A DNA stretch of 5,304 bases, taken from Bacteroidota bacterium. GTDB lineage: Bacteria; Bacteroidota; Bacteroidia; Bacteroidales; VadinHA17. A program made the translations under genes and the position numbers. The stretch lies in NCBI GenBank assembly GCA_015222065.1, contig JADFUQ010000583.1:1-5304 (forward strand), given 5' to 3'. Positions within the stretch are counted from its first letter, which is position 1, and the number at the start of each line of letters is the position of its first letter. Under the pieces are notes generated by a model. It was not told the origin of the DNA. It saw nothing but the letters and a program-made list of their open reading frames with translations, and did no database searches. This document shows, piece after piece, positions 1 through 5,304 of the stretch.

Positions 1-27
1 ACTTCGCTACGGGGCAGGCGGATTTAA
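1..27. repeat. Possible half of a GC-rich palindromic intergenic element
   Basis: The window opens with a GC-rich patch, CTACGGGGCAGGCGG at 7-21, in otherwise AT-rich DNA. It shares the GGGCAGG core with the right arm of the palindrome at 2500-2536. It may be the right half of a related dispersed palindromic element whose left half lies before the window. This rests on short similarity alone and could be chance. Confidence 0.3.
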
Positions 28-42
28 CGGATTGTAACTAAT

Positions 43-84
43 CAGTCTGCAGTCGGCAATCGGCAGTTGGCAGTTGGCTATCGA
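43..84. repeat. 7-bp tandem repeat, six units, consensus CAGTYGG
   Basis: Six consecutive heptamers stay in perfect register: CAGTCTG, CAGTCGG, CAATCGG, CAGTTGG, CAGTTGG, CTATCGA. Units differ by one to three substitutions with no change of length, which suggests an old array drifting by point mutation. A 7-bp period is not a multiple of three, and no open frame of note crosses it, so it is not coding. I know of no function for it. Confidence 0.8.
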
Positions 85-115
85 CAAAAATGTAAAGTAT
101 AATGAGATTAGCCAT

Positions 116-191
116 TTTAGGCACTTCTTCATTTAGACACTTTTGACACTTCTTCTTTTAGGCACTTTAGGCATTTCTTTTTTAGGCATTC
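116..191. repeat. Dispersed TTTAGGCAYTT repeats
   Basis: The unit TTTAGGCACTT occurs at 116-126 and, with one change, at 132-142. A shorter relative, TTTTGACACTT, is at 141-151. Two overlapping copies 9 bp apart lie at 157-167 and 166-176, and another at 181-191. A further CTTTAGGCAC is found alone at 261-270. Spacing varies because pyrimidine linkers (CTTC, CTTT) separate some units, so this is a loosely periodic array. No function is recognised. Confidence 0.7.
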
Positions 192-335
192 CAAACTTAA
201 TACACTGAATAGTTCTAACTTTCCTTTTTGCAACGAGCAGCTTATCAAATATTTTTTCTACTTTAGGCACAACAATATTTAATATCTGCCATTATACTAA
301 AAACCTTATACGGAAATTGAATAGGTGTCAGATGG

Positions 336-424
336 AAGAGTAGAAGAATGGAATGATGGAATGATGGAAGAATGGAATAGTGGAAGATTGGGAAGAAAGG
401 AAGAGTGAAAAAGTCGAAGAGTGG
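336..424. repeat. 8-bp tandem repeat, eleven units, consensus AAGARTGG
   Basis: Units start at 336, 344, 352, 360, 368, 376 and 384. After a single inserted G at 392 they continue at 393, 401, 409 and 417. Examples are AAGAATGG, AATGATGG (twice in a row), AATAGTGG, AAGATTGG and AAGAGTGG. The array is purine-rich on the plus strand and has only one C, at 415. The 8-bp period shifts reading frame every unit, so the minus-strand open frame across it is a by-product of low complexity. Confidence 0.85.
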
Positions 425-489
425 AAGAAAAAGATTTAAGGAATTATATTGCAGTGAGGCAGTGTAAAGAACAAAGAGTTCCGTACATA

Positions 490-524
490 CATTAACATTT
501 AACGTATAACACTTAACATATAAC
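490..524. repeat. 7-bp tandem repeat, five units ending in TAAC
   Basis: Five heptamers follow one another in register: CATTAAC, ATTTAAC, GTATAAC, ACTTAAC, ATATAAC. The last four bases (TAAC) are invariant and the first three vary. It is a second heptamer family, different in sequence from the one at 43-84 but of the same period. It lies about 100 bases before the hydrolase start codon. It has no recognised regulatory role. Confidence 0.7.
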
Positions 525-557
525 ATTGTAATAATGGAACAATAGGCAATGGAATTA

Positions 558-600
558 TGGGATGCTGGATTCCCCAGTATCCCAACATTCCAGTATTCCA
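558..600. repeat. Hairpin plus direct repeat upstream of the hydrolase gene
   Basis: TGGGATGCTGG at 558-568 can pair with CCAGTATCCCA at 574-584 to give an 11-bp stem (one G-T pair) with a 5-base loop. The right arm is repeated 16 bp later as CCAGTATTCCA at 590-600, so the left arm could pair with either copy and form two mutually exclusive hairpins. The element ends 25 bases before the start codon at 626. No T-tract follows, so it is not a typical intrinsic terminator. It could be an ordinary repeat or affect the 5' end of the hydrolase mRNA; the sequence does not decide. Confidence 0.6.
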
Positions 601-625
601 AAATAACTATGCAATATTCTGAAAA

Positions 626-2419
626 ATGAAAATATATATATTACTTATGAATCTGATAGCAGGATTTTTCTTTATTGATTGCCAGTCTCCTCAATCAAAA
701 TGGCAGATAGCTGAAAACCCGCTACTTACTCAATGGGCTTCAGATATTGATCCTGAAAATCCATGGCCTCAATACCCCAGACCGCAAATGGTCAGGGAAA
801 ACTGGTTAAATCTTAATGGTTTGTGGGACTATGCTATCCTGCCAAAAGAGAATTCCGAACCATCTGATTGGGATGGTAAAATACTTGTCCCATACCCTGT
901 TGAATCGGCACTTTCAGGCGTTAGAAAGCGCATAAGCCCCGATCAGAAACTCTGGTATTATACCTCTTTCCGGATCCCGGAAGAATGGCCGGAGAAACAG
1001 AAAGTTATTCTACATTTCGAGGCGGTTGACTGGGAAACAATTGTTTATATTAATGGCAAAAAAGCCGGAATACATAAAGGTGGATATGATCCGTTTTATT
1101 TTGATATTACACCATTCCTGAAAGATAAGGGGAAACAGAACCTTGTATTATCAGTTTGGGATCCAACTGATACCGGGTTCCAACCCCGTGGCAAACAGGT
1201 AAGAAACCCCAGAGGTATCTGGTATACACCTGTTACAGGTATCTGGCAAACGGTTTGGCTTGAACCTGTCGATTCTCAATATATTGACAACTACAAGATA
1301 ATACCTGATATCGATAATGAAAAGGTAACATTCTATATTCATTCCTCTGATAAAAACCAGCCGGCTGCTTTACAGATCAAAGTCTTCGATTCAAACCGGG
1401 AGATAGCTTCTGCTGAAGGAAAGACTGCATCGCCTGTTGAGATTAATATTCCTGACCCTGAATTATGGTCACCGGACCATCCGTTTTTATATGACATGGA
1501 AATCACTATGATAACCAATGGCAAAGAAACTGATCGCGTTTCCGGATATTTCGGAATGCGGAAAATATCACTTGAGAAAGATGAAAAAGGGCTGACCCGG
1601 ATATTTCTAAATAACAAATTCGTTTTCCAGAACGGTCCGCTCGACCAGGGATTCTGGCCTGATGGTATCTATACTCCGCCTACTGAGGAAGCAATGAAAT
1701 ATGATCTTGTAATTACAAAAAAACTTGGTTTCAACATGCTCCGAAAGCACGTAAAAATTGAACCACGCAGGTTTTATTACCTGTGCGACAAAACGGGACT
1801 TCTGGTATGGCAGGATATGCCAAGTGGTGATAAATACATTGGTCGGAATGACCCGGATATTGAACGAACCTCAGAATCAAAAAAACAGTTTGAATTTGAG
1901 CTTTCAAAAATGATCGCTACTAAATACAATCATCCGAGCATTGTCATGTGGATTGCATTTAATGAGGGATGGGGTCAATCTGACACAGAAGGGATCGTCA
2001 GGTTTATTAGGAATCTTGATCCTACCCGCCTTGTGAACAGCGCCAGTGGCTGGACCGACAGGGGAGTTGGCGATGTGCATGATATTCATCATTATCCCGA
2101 ACCGAGAACTCCTGAACCTGAAGAAGACCGTGCAATTGTTCTGGGTGAATTCGGAGGACTCGGACTTCCTGTGGAAAAACATACATGGGCAGAAGAGGCA
2201 TGGGGTTACAGGAATATGAAAAACTTTGATGAACTTCTGGACAAATATGAACAATTTTATACAACAGTCTGGCAATTTAAAGATGACCCGGGACTAAGCG
2301 CCGCAGTTTATACTCAAACCACTGATGTGGAAACTGAGACAAACGGACTAATGACATACGACCGAAAAATCATTAAACTTAACCCCGAAGATGTATATAA
2401 AATAAATACAAACAAATAG
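626..2419 (+). CDS. Exported glycoside hydrolase family 2 enzyme (beta-galactosidase/beta-glucuronidase type)
   Basis: This 597-residue protein should hydrolyse a terminal beta-linked sugar by the retaining mechanism of GH2. Exact specificity is not readable from sequence. A hydrophobic N-terminus ending at Cys19 indicates export, probably as a lipoprotein, although the lipobox (FIDC) is poor. The family's domain order is visible. The N-terminal sugar-binding sandwich spans about 45-213, with LNGLWDY at 63-69, GGYDPFYFD at 152-160 and GIWQTVWLE at 205-213. The Ig-like sandwich spans about 215-313, with LWSPDHPFLY and then FGMRK. The TIM barrel runs from about 320 to the end. The barrel carries GFNMLRKH (368-375), WQDMPSG (395-401), the acid/base Glu447 in AFNEGWG, HHY (488-490), the nucleophile Glu508 in GEFGG, and YTQTTDVETETNG (562-574). 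Start: an in-frame TGA at 620-622 leaves ATG 626 as the first usable start; no Shine-Dalgarno is visible. The protein looks complete. The family is near certain and the substrate unknown. Confidence 0.95.
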   Translation: MKIYILLMNLIAGFFFIDCQSPQSKWQIAENPLLTQWASDIDPENPWPQYPRPQMVRENWLNLNGLWDYAILPKENSEPSDWDGKILVPYPVESALSGVRKRISPDQKLWYYTSFRIPEEWPEKQKVILHFEAVDWETIVYINGKKAGIHKGGYDPFYFDITPFLKDKGKQNLVLSVWDPTDTGFQPRGKQVRNPRGIWYTPVTGIWQTVWLEPVDSQYIDNYKIIPDIDNEKVTFYIHSSDKNQPAALQIKVFDSNREIASAEGKTASPVEINIPDPELWSPDHPFLYDMEITMITNGKETDRVSGYFGMRKISLEKDEKGLTRIFLNNKFVFQNGPLDQGFWPDGIYTPPTEEAMKYDLVITKKLGFNMLRKHVKIEPRRFYYLCDKTGLLVWQDMPSGDKYIGRNDPDIERTSESKKQFEFELSKMIATKYNHPSIVMWIAFNEGWGQSDTEGIVRFIRNLDPTRLVNSASGWTDRGVGDVHDIHHYPEPRTPEPEEDRAIVLGEFGGLGLPVEKHTWAEEAWGYRNMKNFDELLDKYEQFYTTVWQFKDDPGLSAAVYTQTTDVETETNGLMTYDRKIIKLNPEDVYKINTNK

Positions 2420-2499
2420 TAAAAATCACAAAAAACAAGCACCAAATTTCAAATAAATTACAATATTCAAAAATTCAAAAACCAAAACAGTTTCAGTCA

Positions 2500-2532
2500 C
2501 CCGCCTACCCAAAGTGCCTTTGGTACAGCGGG
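2500..2532. repeat. GC-rich palindromic core hairpin
   Basis: CCCGC at 2500-2504 pairs with GCGGG at 2528-2532, and CCAAAG at 2509-2514 pairs with CTTTGG at 2518-2523. They enclose the 3-base loop TGC, with an internal loop between the two stems. It is the only GC-rich patch in the spacer. A run of three T follows GCAGG, too weak for a standard intrinsic terminator, but the structure may still stop or protect the upstream transcript. It is more likely a dispersed palindromic element, possibly related to the fragment at 1-27. Confidence 0.6.
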
Positions 2533-2559
2533 CAGGTTTGGTAATTGATATTTGGTATT

Positions 2560-2594
2560 TATTTGTTATTTGTTATTTGCTATTTGTTATTTAC
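2560..2594. repeat. 7-bp tandem repeat, five units, consensus TATTTGT
   Basis: Heptamers TATTTGT, TATTTGT, TATTTGC, TATTTGT and TATTTAC follow in register, with a more diverged CATTTAG at 2595-2601. They make up the distal part of the right arm of the spacer inverted repeat. This is the third array of 7-bp period in the window, again with an unrelated unit sequence. Confidence 0.75.
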
Positions 2595-2601
2595 CATTTA
2601 G

Positions 2602-2677
2602 TTCTATAATTAATAATTTGTTTGCCTTTATGGACAGACACTAACTAAAATACAAATACTTAACCTGACATATACTA
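2602..2677 (+). promoter_or_regulatory. Probable promoter and leader region of the DUF5686 gene
   Basis: This AT-rich, non-repetitive stretch lies between the spacer repeat and the GTG start, and is the only ordinary-looking DNA in the spacer, so a promoter for the downstream gene is most likely here. TAATTTG near 2614-2620 resembles the Bacteroidota -7 box TAnnTTTG but has one base too few between TA and TTTG, so no box is assigned. The 20 bases before the start are A-rich with no GGAGG-like site, as is usual in this phylum. Confidence 0.3.
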
Positions 2678-5304
2678 GTGAAAAGCTTTTTTTATACTTT
2701 ACTCTTTCTATTTGTTCTTGTAAATATCCAACCATTATACGGTCAGGCTATAAAAGGAAAAATCACTGATAGTAATGGTCAGCCAATACCATTTGCTACA
2801 GTTTATATTAAGGAACTTACCAAAGGATTAACAGCAAATAAAGATGGTGATTTTGACCTGAAAATTCCTGAGGGACAATACTCCGTAATAATAAGTGCTC
2901 TTGGTTATAAGCCAGAGAACAGGCAAATTAAGATAAGCAATGCAACTATTGAAACCAATTTCATTCTTACAAAACATACTTATAAAATTAAAGAAATCCG
3001 TATCTATTCTGACAGTGAGGATCCTGCATACGGAATAATGCGAAAAGCAATTGGGCTTGCGCCATACTACCTTAACCAGATAAAACATTATTCGGCTGAA
3101 GTATATATGAAAGGTTCAATCATTGTTCTCAAAATACCAAAGTTATTACAAAAAGCAATAAAGGTAGAGGCAAATGAAAATGAAATTGAGATTGGGAGGA
3201 ATTATGTTGAAGAATCGCTTAATGAAATAATTTTCGATGCTCCGGATAAATATAACCAGCGTGTTATTTCGTCCAACACCTCATTCCCCGGAGATAATGA
3301 AGTCGATGCTATGAGTTTTGTTAAAAGTAGCTTTTACCAGCCAACTGTTGATATGGCAATCTCACCACTGGCACCAAATGCTTTTTCCCATTACAGGTTC
3401 ACATTCGAAGGTGTTTCGTACGAAGGCAATTTTGCTATTAACAAAATTAAAGTCACACCACGTAGAAAAAGTCAACAACTTTTCACCGGGTATCTTTATA
3501 TTGTCGATGATTACTGGAATATTCACAGTGCTGACCTTACAGTAAACTTATTTATTGGTCCGATAAGAATAAAACAGCTTTATACTCCCGTAAAAGATGA
3601 TGCCTGGCTTCCGGTTAGTTATAACATGAATGTGAAAGCTTCCATTATTGGAATAAAAGCGAATGTCAGTTACGTCAGTTCAGTCAGGTATTCTAATATT
3701 GAAATCAATCAGGATATTACTCCTCCCCTCGCCCTGCAGAAAACTATCAAAAAACCGGTAACATTGGTAAACGAAAAACCTGAACCAACACAGGATAAAA
3801 AAACCACCGAAAAGATAGAAAAAATTCTTAACAAGGATGATATGTCGAACAGGGATATGATTAAACTTGTAAGGTTGATGGATAAGGAAACAAAAAAAGA
3901 GAAGCCGGAAGATAAATCTCTTGAAATAAAAGAAACAACTAACTATACTATCGAAGAAGATGCAAAGAAAAATGACAGTACATACTGGAATAAAATCAGA
4001 CCAATCCCGTTAACTGAAAATGAACTTATTGGTTACAAAGTAAGGGATTCTGTTTTGCTTGCAAAATCAGACACTACAATAGGTGCCGATACGTTGAAAA
4101 AACAAAAAAACAGGATCATCAAATTTGCAGGAAATCTGTTTTCAGGGAAGACATTTCTCTCAAAAGATTCCTCTTTGGTTTTCCGGTATGACGGGTTGAT
4201 CGGTCTGGATAAACTGAGTTTTAACACTATTGATGGCTGGGCATATAAACAGGAATTCAGTTTAAAGAAAGTTTTTAGTCCCGGCAGGGAATTGAGTATA
4301 AACCCGGAAATCGGATATGCTTTTAACCGGGAGGCTTTTGTGTGGAATATCCATAATTCTTTCTCATATGCCCCGCTGAAAAGAGCCAGTTTTTTCTTTG
4401 ATCTTGGTCAAATATCTTCGGATTTTAACCCGAAATATGGAATAAACAGATCTCTTAATAGCATATCTTCCCTGTTCTTTAGATATAATTACTTGCGATT
4501 GTACGAAGAATCGTACCTCAAAACAGGCAACAATATTGATCTTACTAATGGTCTTCGGTTATCTACTTCAATAAAATACGCAGAACGGAAGCATCTGGAA
4601 AACTCTACAGATTATTCCTTCTTTTTTGTTGATGACAGGGATTATGAAGATAATCGACCGGAGAATATTCATTTGACAAACTATCCGCTTGATGATCAGG
4701 AAAGTTTCGTAATTCAATTAGGACTGTCATACACTCCAGGTTATTACTACAGGATAAAAAATGGTGTAAAAAATATGGTTAGTTCAGATTATCCTACATT
4801 CAGTATTGAATACCAAAAAGGTATTACGGGAGTTTTCAATGACCGGGCTGATTTTGATTTTTTCGAAGCCCAAATTTCTCAATCTAAAGATCTTGGAATA
4901 TTCTCCAATCTTGACTGGAATCTTGGTGCAGGTGTTTTTATTACTAAGAAAAATCTACATTTTACTGATTTTAAACATTTTAACACACAGGGAATTCCAT
5001 TACTCCTGGACAGACCAAAAAATGCATTTATGTTGCTCGAATATTATCAATATAGTACTCCCGAATGGTTTGCAGAAGCACATATCAAATATAGCACTCC
5101 CTTTTTGCTTATTAAACTACTTCCCTTTTTTAGTGAAAAGCTGTGGCGGGAAACGCTTTATGGTAGCTATCTCTATCAGCCTGAATTCAAAAATTATGTC
5201 GAACTGGGTTATGGCCTTACCGATGTATACTTTATTGCTGATGCAGGTATATTCGTCGGATTTGAAGACGGAAAATATGGCAGGTGGGGGTTTAAGGTTA
5301 GCCT
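2678..5304 (+). CDS. DUF5686 and carboxypeptidase-regulatory-like domain protein (partial at 3' end)
   Basis: An uninterrupted frame of 875 codons runs off the window. Residues 1-23 form a signal peptide (MKSFFYTLLFLFVLVN, likely cut after YGQ). Residues 24-98 match the carboxypeptidase-regulatory-like beta-sandwich seen on many Bacteroidota outer-membrane proteins: GKITDSNGQPIPFATVYIK at 27-45 and ALGYK at 74-78. Residues 100-345 are the periplasmic part of DUF5686. A Lys/Glu-rich linker follows at about 355-432, then YWNKIRPIPLTENE (436-449) and FNTIDGW (515-521). From about 500 onward, alternating aromatic/polar strands suggest an outer-membrane beta-barrel. The function of the family is unknown to me; the location is inferred. 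Start: TGA sits in frame 12 bases upstream, and the next in-frame ATG (residue 121) would remove the signal peptide, so GTG 2678 is the start. No Shine-Dalgarno is visible. The last residues (VELGYGLTDV, then GRWGFKVS) resemble a terminal barrel strand, so little is missing. Confidence 0.9.
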   Translation, partial: MKSFFYTLLFLFVLVNIQPLYGQAIKGKITDSNGQPIPFATVYIKELTKGLTANKDGDFDLKIPEGQYSVIISALGYKPENRQIKISNATIETNFILTKHTYKIKEIRIYSDSEDPAYGIMRKAIGLAPYYLNQIKHYSAEVYMKGSIIVLKIPKLLQKAIKVEANENEIEIGRNYVEESLNEIIFDAPDKYNQRVISSNTSFPGDNEVDAMSFVKSSFYQPTVDMAISPLAPNAFSHYRFTFEGVSYEGNFAINKIKVTPRRKSQQLFTGYLYIVDDYWNIHSADLTVNLFIGPIRIKQLYTPVKDDAWLPVSYNMNVKASIIGIKANVSYVSSVRYSNIEINQDITPPLALQKTIKKPVTLVNEKPEPTQDKKTTEKIEKILNKDDMSNRDMIKLVRLMDKETKKEKPEDKSLEIKETTNYTIEEDAKKNDSTYWNKIRPIPLTENELIGYKVRDSVLLAKSDTTIGADTLKKQKNRIIKFAGNLFSGKTFLSKDSSLVFRYDGLIGLDKLSFNTIDGWAYKQEFSLKKVFSPGRELSINPEIGYAFNREAFVWNIHNSFSYAPLKRASFFFDLGQISSDFNPKYGINRSLNSISSLFFRYNYLRLYEESYLKTGNNIDLTNGLRLSTSIKYAERKHLENSTDYSFFFVDDRDYEDNRPENIHLTNYPLDDQESFVIQLGLSYTPGYYYRIKNGVKNMVSSDYPTFSIEYQKGITGVFNDRADFDFFEAQISQSKDLGIFSNLDWNLGAGVFITKKNLHFTDFKHFNTQGIPLLLDRPKNAFMLLEYYQYSTPEWFAEAHIKYSTPFLLIKLLPFFSEKLWRETLYGSYLYQPEFKNYVELGYGLTDVYFIADAGIFVGFEDGKYGRWGFKVS

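Larger units (their letters stand above)
1..625. other. Gene-free region made of short-period repeats
   Basis: No credible coding region was found here. The only long open frame is on the minus strand at 263-601. Its predicted product is dominated by Leu/Phe/Pro/His runs that are simply the translation of the 8-bp array at 336-424, so it is treated as spurious. The region holds five separate degenerate arrays, each listed on its own. The stretches between them (192-335 and 425-489) are plain AT-rich DNA, apart from one extra copy of the TTTAGGCAC unit near 262-270. No tRNA, rRNA or CRISPR-like pattern was seen. No clear Bacteroidota promoter (TTG about 20 bases before TAnnTTTG) could be fixed for the downstream gene. 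Confidence 0.7.
2420..2601. repeat. Large imperfect inverted repeat between the two genes
   Basis: Starting directly after the hydrolase stop codon, a G-poor, A-rich left arm (2420-2489, a single G at 2439) faces a C-poor, T-rich right arm (2534-2593, a single C at 2580) across a GC-rich core. Clear pairing segments are ACCAAATTTCAA and ATTAC at 2441-2461 against GTAATTGATATTTGGT at 2541-2556, and ACCAAA at 2481-2486 against TTTGGT at 2537-2542. The pairing is interrupted, so the arms are diverged. Transcribed, it would make a long hairpin in the hydrolase 3' UTR and could act as a boundary between the two genes; that role is inferred. Confidence 0.65.

Noticed and set aside
43..84. CRISPR-like array
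   Set aside because: Units are 7 bp with no spacers. No repeat of 23 bp or more alternating with unique spacers occurs anywhere in the window.
521..528. TAACATTG as a -7 promoter box for the hydrolase gene
   Set aside because: It differs from TAnnTTTG, no TTG box lies at the right distance upstream, and it is part of the heptamer array.
263..601. Minus-strand open frame of 112 codons
   Set aside because: Its product is mostly Leu/Phe/Pro/His runs that come from reading through the 8-bp array, and no known domain or signal is visible. It is repeat DNA without stops.
1151..2275. Several minus-strand open frames inside the hydrolase gene
   Set aside because: They lie wholly within a clearly conserved GH2 coding sequence on the other strand and show no family motifs of their own.
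2500..2540. Standard rho-independent terminator for the hydrolase gene
   Set aside because: The stem is interrupted by an internal loop and is not followed directly by a T-run, so it was recorded as a palindromic hairpin with a possible termination role.
2828..4227. Open frames of 64-86 codons on both strands inside the DUF5686 gene
   Set aside because: All are shadows of the long plus-strand frame from 2678, whose domains account for the sequence.
626..5304. Two-gene operon forming a carbohydrate-uptake system
   Set aside because: The genes are separated by 258 bp of structured repeat DNA, and DUF5686 proteins are not known to me as SusC-like transporters despite the shared regulatory-like domain. 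No plug domain or TonB box is visible.

Overview
The window looks like chromosomal DNA from a member of the Bacteroidota. The evidence is AT-rich DNA, long intergenic gaps with no recognisable Shine-Dalgarno sequence before either gene, and a protein family (carboxypeptidase-regulatory-like domain plus DUF5686) that is essentially confined to that phylum. No phylogeny could be run, so a closer placement is not supported.

Layout. Positions 1-625 hold no convincing gene. They are a mosaic of degenerate short-period repeats with different units: 7 bp at 43-84, about 9 bp at 116-191, 8 bp at 336-424, 7 bp at 490-524, and a hairpin with a 16-bp step at 558-600. Positions 626-2419 (+) encode a complete exported glycoside hydrolase family 2 enzyme of 597 residues with both catalytic glutamates. 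Positions 2420-2677 are a 258-bp spacer. Most of it is a large imperfect inverted repeat with a G-poor left arm, a GC-rich palindromic core and a C-poor right arm. From 2678 (GTG start) to the window end (+) runs an open frame of 875 codons. It encodes a signal peptide, a carboxypeptidase-regulatory-like domain and a DUF5686 region with a probable outer-membrane barrel, and it is probably only a few residues short of complete.

How the genes relate. Both are on the + strand and both products are exported, but the structured spacer argues against tight co-transcription. There is no SusC/SusD pair, regulator or second carbohydrate enzyme in view, so the hydrolase cannot be assigned to a polysaccharide utilisation locus from this window. 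The DUF5686 protein is more likely a general envelope protein than a functional partner of the enzyme.

I found no convincing undescribed system. The least ordinary material is the repeat-rich non-coding DNA on both sides of the hydrolase gene: several unrelated short-period arrays, an almost C-free stretch at 330-451, and the cruciform-prone spacer at 2420-2601.
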